Virus record (IMG/VR): IMGVR_UViG_3300046680_000326
Span: 1 to 26,183 of that record
Source: a virus
DNA length: 26,183 bases
Strand: one strand, 5' to 3'
Shown: positions 1 through 6,125 of the stretch, in pieces
Layout of the letters: each line of letters begins with the position of its first letter
Position numbering within the stretch: the stretch's first letter is position 1
Program-made: the position numbers and the translations under genes
The notes under the pieces: generated by a model
The model's input: the letters and a program-made list of their open reading frames with translations, nothing else
Told to the model about the DNA's origin: nothing
The model's database searches: none

Positions 1-2
1 AG

Positions 3-1289
3 CGTCTGTGGGAGGCCATCGCCGGCATCCCCGGCCAGACCGGTCTATCGGAGTTTGAGCACGCCATCGCGCTCATCCTCGCCGTGATGCAACGGCGCGG
101 GATGCTCCTCGACGTCGACTACACAACAGGTCTGGTCGACGGCCTACGGCGCGACGGCGACCAGTGGCGCGAGATCGCGCGCGGCCTCGGCCTCGACATG
201 GTGGGCTCGCCCGCCAAGGTGGCCGCCAAGTTGCTCGGCATGGGCGAGCGCTTGACCGAGCGGACCGACTCGGGCGCCTACAAGGTCGACCGGGCCGTCT
301 TGCTCAGCCTCGCCGACCTCGACATGCGTTGGAAGCGCATCGGTGCCCGCGAGCCCAATCCGGTCGCCGAGGCCGTGCTCCGGGCCAAGCGCGCCGACAA
401 GTGGCGCGTGACCTACGCCGAGGCGATGCTCACGGCCCGCGACGCCAACGACCGTATCCATCCCTCGCTCGGCGGGCTCATGGCGCGCACGGCCCGTATG
501 TCGGTCTCCAATCCGCCCCTACAGCAACTCCCCTCGGGCGACTGGACGATTCGGCGCGCGTTCATCGCCGACCCCGGCCAGCTCATGGGCGGTATCGACT
601 TTCAGGCCGTTGAGATGCGCGTCCTCGCCGCGCTCGCCAACGTCAAGGCGATGAAACAGGCCATCGCCGAGGGCCGAGACCTCCACTCGTTCACCGTGGC
701 CATGATCCGAGGGATGGACCCCGCCGAGGTTGAGCGGCTTGTGGCCGCCGGCGACCCCGCGCTCACCAAGGACCGGAAGATGTTCAAGGGGGTTGGCTTC
801 GGCAAGGTCTACGGCGGCGGCGCCAAGACGCTCGCCCGCCAGACCGGCGCGCCCCTCGACGCGGTCCAGTTGGCCACGGCCGCGTATGACTCGGTCTACC
901 CCGAGATCCGCCGGTACAGCAAAGCGATTCAGCGCGAGGCGCAGTTCGGCAAGCGCGAGGTGATCACGCCCACCGGCCGGCACCTTCCGATGGACCGTGA
1001 CCGCTCGTACGCCGGCCTCAACTACATGATTCAGAGCACGGCCCGCGACTTGCTCGCGCAAGCCCTCGTCAACGTCTGGGAGGCCGGTCTCCTCGACCAC
1101 GTCCTACTCCCCATTCACGACGAGTTGATCGTGCAGGCGCCCGCCGCCGACATGCCCGAGCTCATGCGCGCCGTGTCCGCGTGTATGGAAACCACTTTCA
1201 ACGGCGTGCCCATCGCCAGCGACGGCGAGGTGTTCGGCCGCACGTGGGCCGGCGGTTACAAGTGTCCGCCCGAGCTCTTGCCCGCGTGA
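3..1289 (+). CDS. polA: DNA polymerase I (family A), C-terminal part, 5' end outside window
   Basis: This is the polymerase domain of a family A DNA polymerase, which would replicate the phage genome. The reading frame is open from base 3, so the gene starts upstream of the window and the first internal ATG (base 84) is not the real start. Palm and fingers motifs are visible. Motif A is GIDFQAVEMR, with the catalytic Asp at about 597-599. The motif B helix is DRKMFKGVGFGKVYGGG around 775-830. Motif C is PIHDEL around 1110-1128. Any 3'-5' exonuclease domain would lie upstream and cannot be judged. The family call is firm. The symbol is used in the generic sense of polA-like and does not imply the host gene. 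A strong inverted repeat follows the stop codon. Confidence 0.93.
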   Translation, partial: RLWEAIAGIPGQTGLSEFEHAIALILAVMQRRGMLLDVDYTTGLVDGLRRDGDQWREIARGLGLDMVGSPAKVAAKLLGMGERLTERTDSGAYKVDRAVLLSLADLDMRWKRIGAREPNPVAEAVLRAKRADKWRVTYAEAMLTARDANDRIHPSLGGLMARTARMSVSNPPLQQLPSGDWTIRRAFIADPGQLMGGIDFQAVEMRVLAALANVKAMKQAIAEGRDLHSFTVAMIRGMDPAEVERLVAAGDPALTKDRKMFKGVGFGKVYGGGAKTLARQTGAPLDAVQLATAAYDSVYPEIRRYSKAIQREAQFGKREVITPTGRHLPMDRDRSYAGLNYMIQSTARDLLAQALVNVWEAGLLDHVLLPIHDELIVQAPAADMPELMRAVSACMETTFNGVPIASDGEVFGRTWAGGYKCPPELLPA

Positions 1290-1295
1290 CGCAAT

Positions 1296-1332
1296 ACGGC
1301 GCCATGACGCAATCACCGCGTCATGGCGCCGT
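1296..1332 (+). terminator. perfect 15-bp inverted repeat after the polymerase gene
   Basis: Arms 1296-1310 and 1318-1332 are perfectly complementary around a 7-base loop (AATCACC). Only a short TTT follows, at 1338-1340. It lies 6 bases after the polymerase stop and just before the next promoter-like block. A terminator is the simplest reading, but the weak T-tract leaves room for an operator or mRNA-end stabiliser. Confidence 0.6.
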
Positions 1333-1338
1333 TGGCGT

Positions 1339-1358
1339 TTCCCCCCACCAGACACGTA
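1339..1358 (+). promoter_or_regulatory. C6-GACACGTA box, copy 1
   Basis: The block TTCCCCCC-N4-GACACGTA recurs at 11672-11691 and 13035-13054, each time shortly before a gene cluster. Here it precedes the gene at 1390. Copies 1 and 2 are also alike downstream (a CCAAC...GAGAGGA leader). It may be a promoter or regulator site. No convincing -35/-10 pair is seen. Confidence 0.5.
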
Positions 1359-1389
1359 TACCGCGTCACCCCAACGAGAGGACGCCCGA

Positions 1390-1638
1390 ATGTCCTGGCG
1401 AATCACCGTCACGTCCGAGAGCCACGACCCACGTACGAACACGTGGCGCAAGCACACGACCAAGTACGGCCCCTATCTGACGCAGGACGGCGCGGTGGCC
1501 GAGGTGCGCGCCGCCGTCGAGCACCACCGCGAGGCCGCGCCCGGCGCTGCCCCTGCGCGCGTCGTGGCCGTCGTCGAGGAGCCCACCGCCGCGCACGTGG
1601 CCGAGGTCACAACGTTCCGGTTCTACGAGATCGCCTGA
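1390..1638 (+). CDS. hypothetical protein (82 aa)
   Basis: I do not recognise this small protein. It starts with MSWRITVTSESHDP, has a charged Lys/Arg/His-rich first third (WRKHTTKYGPY), a helical Ala/Glu/Val middle and ends in TTFRFYEIA. No membrane segment or metal-binding motif is seen. The ATG is supported by a GAGAGGA ribosome binding site about 8 bases upstream. It is the first gene after the C6-GACACGTA box and is followed 15 bases later by another small gene, so the two are probably co-transcribed. Confidence 0.75.
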   Translation: MSWRITVTSESHDPRTNTWRKHTTKYGPYLTQDGAVAEVRAAVEHHREAAPGAAPARVVAVVEEPTAAHVAEVTTFRFYEIA

Positions 1639-1653
1639 AAGGCACGCAAACCC

Positions 1654-1992
1654 ATGGAGACACTTACCGCACTCGTGCATCTCCTCGACGCGACCGCCGA
1701 GGACCGTTGGCGCGCCGGCCACCCCTCGACGCGTCCGCTCGCCTCGGCGGCCGACCGCGCACACGACTCGACGCGTCCGCCCGACCCCACGGCCGACGCC
1801 GTCACGGACCCCGCCCGGCTCCGCCTCGCCGAGGCGTGGCGCGCGGCCCTACGGCACGTGCAGTGGCTCGCCGGCCTCCACCCCGACGTGCGGCCCGGCA
1901 TGATCCGGCTCTGCGAGGGCGGCGAGACCTCGCGCCGGCTCGCCGCGCTCTCCGGTGCCTACTCCTGGTGGCTCGGCCCCGAGGGCTCCTGA
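1654..1992 (+). CDS. hypothetical protein (112 aa)
   Basis: This is an unrecognised, mostly helical protein. The N-terminus METLTALVHLLDATAEDRW is followed by a Pro/Thr/Ser/Asp-rich linker (residues about 25-55), where a short DNA stretch containing ACTCGACGCGTCCG is nearly repeated. The C-terminal half reads ARLRLAEAWRAALRHVQW and ends WWLGPEGS. Start ATG 1654 has a GAAAGG about 12 bases upstream, which is weak but usable. It lies directly after the 82-aa gene. A degenerate copy of the dispersed palindrome lies 17 bases after its stop. Confidence 0.7.
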   Translation: METLTALVHLLDATAEDRWRAGHPSTRPLASAADRAHDSTRPPDPTADAVTDPARLRLAEAWRAALRHVQWLAGLHPDVRPGMIRLCEGGETSRRLAALSGAYSWWLGPEGS

Positions 1993-2009
1993 CCCGACAG
2001 TCAGTAGCC

Positions 2010-2027
2010 ACGCCCAACGGCGCGCGC
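2010..2027 (+). promoter_or_regulatory. degenerate AACGTT-type operator, 3' of the 112-aa gene
   Basis: The sequence ACGCCCAACGGCGCGCGC keeps a perfect left half of the consensus (ACGCCCAACG) but has a degenerate right half. Its place just after a stop codon matches the copies after the capsid and tail tube genes. Confidence 0.4.
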
Positions 2028-2083
2028 AAAACCGGAACTGCGTTCACCTTACTTGACCTCAGAAAAAAGATCGGCCCCGGCGC

Positions 2084-2119
2084 TTGACCCGCCCATTACT
2101 CACGCCTAACGTTGGTCGT
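2084..2119 (+). promoter_or_regulatory. promoter with operator over the -10, sigma gene
   Basis: A -35 TTGACC (2084-2089) and a 17-bp spacer lead to a -10 TAACGT (2107-2112). The -10 is part of a variant palindrome ACGCCTAACGTTGGTCGT (2102-2119), in which a C-to-T change creates the TA of the -10. A repressor bound here would cover the -10. The inverted arms CCCCGGCGC (2075-2083) and GCGCCGGGG (2120-2128) flank the unit. Confidence 0.7.
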
Positions 2120-2210
2120 GCGCCGGGGTCCTGGTCGCAACCTCTTGCTTATCTCTCCCGCAGCTCGCGGGCTACTCAGCGTCCCCAAAATCAGTAAAGG
2201 AACCGACTTT

Positions 2211-3149
2211 ATGTCTACGCTCGTCACGCCCAACGTTGCACCCGACCTCATCGAAGACGAATTCGACATCTGGGCCGAGGCCGCCAAGGACGCTGAGAAG
2301 GTCATCGGCATCACGGCCGCCGCCATCCGCGACCTCTGGGGCGCCGAACACCCCGCCGTCGCCGGCGATGAGGCCGCCCTCGTCGAGCTCGCGCTCACCG
2401 GCGAGGACACGACGGCCCGCGAGGTGGCCCGCGAGACCTTGACGGCCGCGTACGTGGGCGGTCCGGTTAAGCGCATCATCGCTCTGCACACGCGCCGCGA
2501 GGACGCCGAGGACATCCGCCAGTCGGCGGCCGAGGGCATTTGGCGCGGGCTCAACGCGTTCAACCCCGCCAAGCACCGCCGGCCCGTGGCCACGATTCAG
2601 CGCGAGGTGTTGGCCGCCCTCGACGAGGTCCACGCGGCCCGGTTCGGCCTCAAGGTGCCCGAGGTTGACCGCCTCAAGTACGCCAAGGCGCGCGCCGAGG
2701 CCGCCAAGCGCATCGTGGCCGAGAACGGCGACGGTCGGGGCATCGAAGACCTCGCCGCCGAGATCGCCCCCGAGTTCGGTCTCTCGACGTCCGACTACTG
2801 GCACGTGGACCGCGTCGTTCACCTCGGCGAGGTTCAGGCCAACGGCGAGGCGCAAGAGGCCACGGCCCGCCGCGCGGCCGGCGAGGGCGGCGAGCCCTTC
2901 GACGCTATTTGGTCGGAAGCCACGCCCAACGTTGGGCACGATACGCTCGTCGAGGCGTTCCTCGGCTACCTCGACGACCGCGAGCGCGAGGTGATCGCCC
3001 GCCGGTTTGGCCTCGACGGATTCCCCGCGCACACCGAGGACGAGGCCGCCGCCGCGCTCAATCTGTCGGACCGTCGCATCCGCCAGATTCAGGCCGCCGC
3101 GCTCTCCAAGTTGCGCTCGACGGTGGGCGTGGCCGACGTCGAGGCGTAA
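2211..3149 (+). CDS. phage sigma-70 family RNA polymerase sigma factor
   Basis: A 312-residue sigma factor that would direct host RNA polymerase to phage promoters. Region 4 is clear near the C-terminus: LDDREREVIARRFGLDG, then the helix-turn-helix TEDEAAAALNLSDRRIRQIQ and a final AAALSKLR. A region 2-like part (REDAEDIRQSAAEGIWRGLNAFNP) lies around residues 105-130, followed by RRPVATIQREVLAALDEVH. The start ATG 2211 has AAAGGA 8 bases upstream; the open frame reaches further upstream but without a ribosome site. Two copies of the dispersed palindrome lie inside the gene, at codons 6-11 (TPNVAP) and again near 2922 (TPNVGH), between regions 2 and 4. The gene also has a palindrome over its promoter, so it is probably under the control of the same binding protein. 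Which promoters it reads is unknown. The C6-GACACGTA boxes are one candidate. Confidence 0.88.
   Translation: MSTLVTPNVAPDLIEDEFDIWAEAAKDAEKVIGITAAAIRDLWGAEHPAVAGDEAALVELALTGEDTTAREVARETLTAAYVGGPVKRIIALHTRREDAEDIRQSAAEGIWRGLNAFNPAKHRRPVATIQREVLAALDEVHAARFGLKVPEVDRLKYAKARAEAAKRIVAENGDGRGIEDLAAEIAPEFGLSTSDYWHVDRVVHLGEVQANGEAQEATARRAAGEGGEPFDAIWSEATPNVGHDTLVEAFLGYLDDREREVIARRFGLDGFPAHTEDEAAAALNLSDRRIRQIQAAALSKLRSTVGVADVEA
2226..2243 (+). promoter_or_regulatory. intragenic AACGTT-type site at sigma codons 6-11
   Basis: ACGCCCAACGTTGCACCC has a perfect left half and a changed right half. It is read as T-P-N-V-A-P in the sigma factor. Confidence 0.6.
2922..2939 (+). promoter_or_regulatory. intragenic AACGTT-type site in the sigma gene
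   Basis: ACGCCCAACGTTGGGCAC matches the palindrome except for the last two bases. It is read as T-P-N-V-G-H between regions 2 and 4. Confidence 0.65.
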
Positions 3150-3199
3150 TGCCCACGCGGCACACCCCGACCCCCTTACCGAATCAGAAAGGCTCGACC

Positions 3200-3364
3200 A
3201 TGTCCGACGCACCCCGATTCACCCTCGCCGACCTCGACCAGCGTTGCGAGTTCTCCGACCTCCCCTGTCCGTCCTGTCTGCACTGCCGCGAGGACGTCCA
3301 AGCCCGTCTCGCCGCTGACCCTGTGTTCGCCGCGTGGCTCGACGGCGCGGCCGACGAGACATAG
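3200..3364 (+). CDS. small cysteine-rich protein (54 aa)
   Basis: This is an unrecognised 54-residue protein, MSDAPRFTLADLD... with a CPSCLHC cluster preceded by another Cys (CEFSDLPCPSC), which could bind one zinc ion. The C-terminus DPVFAAWLDGAADET is acidic. The ATG at 3200 is backed by AGAAAGG 7 bases upstream. An in-frame ATG at 3149 overlaps the sigma stop codon (TAATG) and would give a 17-residue longer, translationally coupled form. I prefer 3200 because of the ribosome site. It is probably co-transcribed with the sigma gene. Confidence 0.7.
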   Translation: MSDAPRFTLADLDQRCEFSDLPCPSCLHCREDVQARLAADPVFAAWLDGAADET

Positions 3365-3432
3365 GCGCTTCAAATTGTCAGCGGGTCCCGATACGGTGAC
3401 CTCGTCTTTGCATCTCATGGAGGGGGATATCA

Positions 3433-3678
3433 GTGAGCTACCAACCGCAGGCCCAGGCACCCGCGCAGGCATACGCGCAGCAGCCGCCCGCCTACGGCTA
3501 CGCCCAGCAACCGGCGCCCGTCATCGTCAACGTGACGCAGAACGCCGGCGCGTTCGTGGGTCGTAAGCGTGTTAACCACCTGCTCCACTTCGCCATCACG
3601 ATTCTGACCGGCGGACTGTGGTTGGTCGTGTGGATTCCGCTCGCGCTCAAGCGCAAGCGGGTCGTGGTCTACCGGTAG
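3433..3678 (+). CDS. small membrane protein with Pro/Gln/Ala/Tyr-rich N-terminus
   Basis: An 81-residue protein. Residues 1-30 are Pro/Gln/Ala/Tyr-rich low-complexity sequence (SYQPQAQAPAQAYAQQ), followed by KRVNHLLHF and one strong membrane helix at about 50-72 (ITILTGGLWLVVWIPLAL). The C-terminus KRKRVVVYR is basic, so it probably faces the cytoplasm. Small proteins of this pattern are frequent in actinobacteria and their phages; their role is not established. The GTG start 3433 follows a strong GGAGGGGGAT. TACGGT (3392-3397) may be a weak -10. Confidence 0.8.
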   Translation: MSYQPQAQAPAQAYAQQPPAYGYAQQPAPVIVNVTQNAGAFVGRKRVNHLLHFAITILTGGLWLVVWIPLALKRKRVVVYR

Positions 3679-3699
3679 GGCGTGCGGCCGTCCGGTGCG

Positions 3700-3705
3700 T
3701 ATGCT
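3700..3705 (+). promoter_or_regulatory. candidate -10 for a leaderless transcript
   Basis: TATGCT ends 7 bases before the ATG at 3713, which places the expected transcription start at or next to the ATG. No clear -35 is seen. Confidence 0.4.
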
Positions 3706-3712
3706 CAGTGCT

Positions 3713-4093
3713 ATGACGCAGCACTACCGGACGGCAAGCCTTGAGACCGTCGCTGACGACCTCGGCGCGTTCGCCGCAGACCGAGACAGCCACGGTAAGC
3801 ACGAGCGCGCCGCAGGGGCGCGTGAGGCCGTGCGCGTCCTCGTCGAGGACGCCGCCTCGGTCACGTTCGAGCGTGTGACCTACAGCATCGGCGAGCCCGA
3901 GCGCTGGTCGGAATTCGAGGGCACGCAAGCCGAAGTGCTCGCCGAGCTCGACCGGCTCGGCCCCGGGTGGCTTCACCAAGACCGGCGAGATCTCGCCGTC
4001 GAGTGTGCGCGGGCGTATGGCGAGATCGAGCGTGGCGCCGAGGTGGCGCACGTCGGACACCTGCGCCTAAGGGTCGTTTGCAACGTTGCGTAA
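3713..4093 (+). CDS. hypothetical protein (126 aa), probably leaderless
   Basis: I do not recognise this acidic, mostly helical protein (MTQHYRTASLETVADDLGAF...). It contains a VTFERVTYSIGEPERWSEFE segment in the middle and has no membrane segment. I chose ATG 3713 over the in-frame ATG at 3695 because neither has a ribosome site and TATGCT at 3700-3705 would place the transcript start at 3713. Leaderless genes are common in actinobacteria. The last codons overlap the -35 region of the next promoter. Confidence 0.7.
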   Translation: MTQHYRTASLETVADDLGAFAADRDSHGKHERAAGAREAVRVLVEDAASVTFERVTYSIGEPERWSEFEGTQAEVLAELDRLGPGWLHQDRRDLAVECARAYGEIERGAEVAHVGHLRLRVVCNVA

Positions 4094-4105
4094 CAGGGGT
4101 ATGCT
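4078..4105 (+). promoter_or_regulatory. promoter with variant palindrome in spacer
   Basis: TTGCAA (4078-4083), a 16-bp spacer and TATGCT (4100-4105). The spacer region carries a CAACGTTG core (4081-4088), the same 8-bp centre as the dispersed palindrome, at nearly the same distance from the -10 as in the canonical promoters. The flanks of the palindrome are degenerate. Confidence 0.5.
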
Positions 4106-4111
4106 GCCGTT

Positions 4112-4205
4112 GTAGCTCAGATCACTGAGCTGCTACCGGCGCGGACTGTCCCCCCAGGACAGCGAAAGTCGCGCGATCTCCGCTCGTCGAGGTCGCGCGC
4201 TTCGC
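4112..4205 (+). ncRNA. structured 5' leader with three hairpins
   Basis: The 139-base stretch between the -10 at 4100-4105 and the ATG at 4245 holds three successive stem-loops. The first is GTAGCTCAG/CTGAGCTGCTAC (4112-4120/4125-4136, with a 2-base bulge). The second is CTGTCC/GGACAG (4146-4151/4157-4162). The third is a long stem 4162-4180/4189-4205 with an uninterrupted TCGCGCGA-type core. It could be an attenuating leader or small RNA. It is not a tRNA, since no T-arm is present. No known riboswitch class is recognised. Confidence 0.45.
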
Positions 4206-4244
4206 GTTTCCGGCGGGCGGTTCGCCGTTCCTGGAGAACTCCAT

Positions 4245-4565
4245 ATGATGACCCAAGCGGACACGGCCTCGGCCGTGGGAACGCCGCCGGACCGGGTGGA
4301 AACCCCGGCGACCGGCGGTCTCGGGCATGGCGACACCGACACACACCGACAGGTGGACACGCCGCCGGGCAAGATCCAAGAGAACGACATCTACCAGGCC
4401 GGACGCGAGTTCCGGACGGTCTCGCAAATCCTTCACTACCGCACGGGCGAGGTTGTGCTCTACTTCCGCGCTCCGTACACCGGTCGCGCCTTCCGCGTCC
4501 ACTTCCCCGCCGGCGCCCCGGACGCCACGGTCTACCGGCCGCGCGGGGTGCCTCGTGAAGCCTGA
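4245..4565 (+). CDS. hypothetical protein (106 aa)
   Basis: Unrecognised. The first 45 residues are a polar, probably disordered stretch rich in Thr, Pro, Asp and Gly. The C-terminal 60 residues look folded and beta-rich: GREFRTVSQILHYRTGEVVLYFRAPYTGRAFRVHFPAG. The start ATG 4245 (ATGATG) has GGAG 8 bases upstream. It overlaps the next gene by 11 bases, which suggests coupled translation. A long structured leader separates it from its promoter. Confidence 0.72.
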   Translation: MMTQADTASAVGTPPDRVETPATGGLGHGDTDTHRQVDTPPGKIQENDIYQAGREFRTVSQILHYRTGEVVLYFRAPYTGRAFRVHFPAGAPDATVYRPRGVPREA

Positions 4566-4896
4566 GCAGAGGGAATACCCGGAAATCAGGACCGGCGTCT
4601 CTCACGAGGAGGCGGGCGTTTTGCAGGGTTACGAGGTGCGCGCCTACTGGTCGACCGACGAGGGCGTGATCTGCCCTCGGTCCAAGACGTGGACGGTCGA
4701 GAGCGAGAGCGCGGCCGTCGATTCGGCTGTCTCAGTGCTCGACGGCTGTAGGCACCCGCTCGCGCCGGTCCGCGTGGCGGGCGTCAAGGTCAGGCCGGCT
4801 CGCGGTGGCGAGTGGCGTTGGGTGAGCAACGACCGCACTACCGTGCGCGCCGCGCCGAGCGCAACGAGGCCCGAACCCGGCGAGGCGTACATCTAG
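4555..4896 (+). CDS. hypothetical protein (113 aa)
   Basis: Unrecognised protein starting at GTG 4555 (VKPEQREYPEIRTGVSHEEA), inside the end of the previous gene, with GGGG shortly upstream. It contains a YEVRAYWSTDEGVICPRSKTW segment that looks beta-rich, then a polar tail. The open frame extends upstream through the previous gene, but the overlap start is the natural choice for a coupled pair. A strong terminator begins 17 bases after its stop and closes this transcription unit. Confidence 0.68.
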   Translation: MKPEQREYPEIRTGVSHEEAGVLQGYEVRAYWSTDEGVICPRSKTWTVESESAAVDSAVSVLDGCRHPLAPVRVAGVKVRPARGGEWRWVSNDRTTVRAAPSATRPEPGEAYI

Positions 4897-4913
4897 CCCG
4901 GCTCGGCCAGCGC

Positions 4914-4943
4914 AACCCCCCGCCTCGATCGGGGCGGGGGGTT
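4914..4943 (+). terminator. rho-independent terminator
   Basis: GC-rich stem with arms 4914-4926 and 4931-4943 (AACCCCCCGCC against GGCGGGGGGTT, extended inward) and a GATC loop, with TTT at 4942-4944. It separates the preceding pair of genes from the promoter at 4958. Confidence 0.8.
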
Positions 4944-4957
4944 TGCCGCTTGTCGAC

Positions 4958-4987
4958 TTGCGCCCAACGTTGGGCGTGGTCTAGAGT
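4958..4987 (+). promoter_or_regulatory. operator-promoter cassette 1
   Basis: TTGCGC (4958-4963), 18-bp spacer, TAGAGT (4982-4987). The perfect palindrome CGCCCAACGTTGGGCG (4961-4976) fills the spacer and overlaps the -35, so a bound protein would block RNA polymerase. The same architecture recurs at 6635, 7286, 7773 and 8129. Confidence 0.85.
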
Positions 4988-5004
4988 CTGGGCCACAAGC
5001 TCAA

Positions 5005-5016
5005 CCGACCAAGGAG
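5005..5016 (+). repeat. start-associated sequence CCGACCAAGGAG, copy 1
   Basis: The 12-mer contains the ribosome binding site and is repeated exactly at 6585-6596, 6682-6693, 7335-7346 and 7824-7835, with a relaxed copy near 8355. It lies 7-8 bases before the start codon of each cassette gene. Confidence 0.75.
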
Positions 5017-5024
5017 CGCACAAC

Positions 5025-5420
5025 ATGACCGGCAACCTCATCTCGAACCTCCGTATCGCCGGCTCGGCGGCCGTCACGCCCGAGGTGGGCATGGGCGCAA
5101 CCGTCTGCCACTGGAAGGACCGCAACGCGGCCACCGTCGTCGCCGTCCGCTTCAAGCGCGATGGCTCGGTCAAGGAGGTCGACATCCGTGGCGACAAGGT
5201 CACCCGGACCGACTCGAACGGCATGAGCGACGCCCAGAGCTACGACTACGCGCCCGGCGACGAGGGCTCGCCCGTGGGCACGTGGCGCCTCGACGGCAAG
5301 GGCCAGTGGCGCGCCGTGCACCTCGACAGTGCGACCGGCCGGTACCGCATGGAGCACGCCCGCTACGGCGCCAAGCTCGCCCTTGGCGTCCGCGAAGAGT
5401 TCTACGACTACTCGTTCTGA
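5025..5420 (+). CDS. conserved phage protein of unknown function (131 aa)
   Basis: A 131-residue beta-rich protein. It matches a pattern I know from many phages and plasmids: a GMGATVCHWKDRNAATVV opening, a TRTDSNGMSDAQSYDY centre and an LALGVREEFYDYSF end. Its biochemical role is not established. It is the only gene of its unit, driven by operator-promoter cassette 1, with a good ribosome site (AAGGAG) inside the start-associated repeat. A GC-rich hairpin follows. Repression by the palindrome-binding protein is likely. Confidence 0.85.
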   Translation: MTGNLISNLRIAGSAAVTPEVGMGATVCHWKDRNAATVVAVRFKRDGSVKEVDIRGDKVTRTDSNGMSDAQSYDYAPGDEGSPVGTWRLDGKGQWRAVHLDSATGRYRMEHARYGAKLALGVREEFYDYSF

Positions 5421-5429
5421 GCCCGCCAC

Positions 5430-5456
5430 GGGGCCGGCTAGACCGGTCGGCCCCGC
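5430..5456 (+). terminator. GC-rich hairpin, possible terminator
   Basis: CGGGGCCG (5430-5437) pairs with CGGCCCCG (5449-5456) across an 11-base loop. It follows the 131-aa gene by 9 bases. No T-tract follows, so termination is uncertain. Confidence 0.5.
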
Positions 5457-5473
5457 CGCCTACCCACGCCCGC

Positions 5474-5479
5474 TAGGCT
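5474..5479 (+). promoter_or_regulatory. candidate -10 for a leaderless transcript
   Basis: TAGGCT ends 6 bases before the ATG at 5486, which itself has no ribosome site. No clear -35 is visible. Confidence 0.4.
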
Positions 5480-5485
5480 TCCCAT

Positions 5486-5851
5486 ATGCGCCCTATCACC
5501 GTCCTGCACATACCAGCGGCGGCCGTCACGCTCGACGAGTGCGAGCGGCACACCGTGGCCGCCATCACGGACGTACAGCGCCTCGTCGGCGGGTACGTCG
5601 AGGAGTTCCGAGTTCCGGCGTCGGGCGGCGTCGTGATGTTCGGCGACGAGCGCGCCCGCGAGACCGGCCGAGAAACGAACATGCTCGCCACGCTCATCGT
5701 CGAGCACTACGGCGAGCGGGCCGGCGACCAGACGCTACGCCACGTCGTCGGCGACGTCGTGTTCTGCCATTACGACGACGCCGGACACGAGGGCGACGTG
5801 CCCGAGGCGTTCCTAGCCGAGGTGCGCGACCGCGTCCAACCGCTCGTCTAG
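5486..5851 (+). CDS. DUF3846 domain protein
   Basis: A 121-residue protein with the DUF3846 pattern. A short beta strand (ITVLHIPAAAV) is followed by DVQRLVGGYVEEFRV, an acidic FGDERARETGRETNMLATLI section and a VVGDVVFCHYD strand, ending in a helix. The family is common in phages and mobile elements of actinobacteria and firmicutes, and its function is not known. There is no ribosome site before the ATG, and TAGGCT at 5474-5479 suggests a leaderless mRNA. It ends shortly before the HicAB operator. Confidence 0.8.
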   Translation: MRPITVLHIPAAAVTLDECERHTVAAITDVQRLVGGYVEEFRVPASGGVVMFGDERARETGRETNMLATLIVEHYGERAGDQTLRHVVGDVVFCHYDDAGHEGDVPEAFLAEVRDRVQPLV

Positions 5852-5866
5852 TCCCCATAGACTCAC

Positions 5867-5908
5867 GTCTAGACCCCCTTGACCTTTGACGTCTAGGGGG
5901 TCTAGACT
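5867..5908 (+). promoter_or_regulatory. hicAB promoter with 13-bp inverted repeat operator
   Basis: TTGACC (5879-5884), 18-bp spacer, TAGACT (5903-5908). A perfect inverted repeat, GTCTAGACCCCCT (5867-5879) against its complement (5895-5907), embraces the -35 and -10. A further half-site GTCTAGTCCCC lies at about 5846-5856. This differs completely from the AACGTT palindrome and is best explained as the autoregulatory operator of the toxin-antitoxin pair. Confidence 0.75.
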
Positions 5909-5915
5909 TATGCTC

Positions 5916-6125
5916 ATGGCCAAGGAGATGAAATACCGCGAGATCAGCAAGAACCTGACCGCCGCCGGCGCGCGAGTCATCCGCGACGGTAAGGGCTCAC
6001 ATGTCGTGTGGGCGTGCTGCAACGCTCACTCGGTGGGCGTTCCGCAGCACAGCGTCAGCCCCGGCGTGGTCCGTCAGGTCGAGCGCGCGTTGATCTGCCT
6101 TCCGAAGGGAGCTGTTCAGAAGTGA
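5916..6125 (+). CDS. hicA: HicA-like mRNA interferase toxin
   Basis: A 69-residue protein with the HicA (YcfA) double-stranded RNA-binding-like fold. It has MKYREISKNLTAAGARVIRDG, then the catalytic region GKGSHVVW with His29, a strand SVGVPQHS and a C-terminal helix PGVVRQVERALI. HicA toxins cleave mRNA and are neutralised by HicB. I chose ATG 5916 because it lies 7 bases after the -10, giving a leaderless start; ATG 5910 or ATG 5928 are alternatives. The stop overlaps the start of the next gene (GTGA), as expected for a coupled toxin-antitoxin pair. Confidence 0.83.
   Translation: MAKEMKYREISKNLTAAGARVIRDGKGSHVVWACCNAHSVGVPQHSVSPGVVRQVERALICLPKGAVQK

Noticed and set aside
2112-2210. Longer sigma factor start upstream of 2211
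   Set aside because: The extension runs through the operator and the transcribed leader and has no ribosome site, while ATG 2211 has AAAGGA at good spacing.
2172-3212. 346-residue minus-strand frame over the sigma gene
   Set aside because: The + strand encodes clear sigma regions 2 and 4; the reverse frame has no family features.
4112-4137. tRNA start (GTAGCTCAG-like D-arm) in the 4.1 kb leader
   Set aside because: The resemblance is limited to one hairpin. There is no acceptor stem, anticodon arm or T-arm in the following 90 bases.
4961-4976. Reading the palindrome as a LexA box, parS site or restriction-type repeat
   Set aside because: It does not fit the actinobacterial SOS box (GAAC-N4-GTTC) or the parS consensus. 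Its fixed position in promoters points to a transcription operator. The AclI-type core AACGTT alone does not explain the 18-bp conservation.
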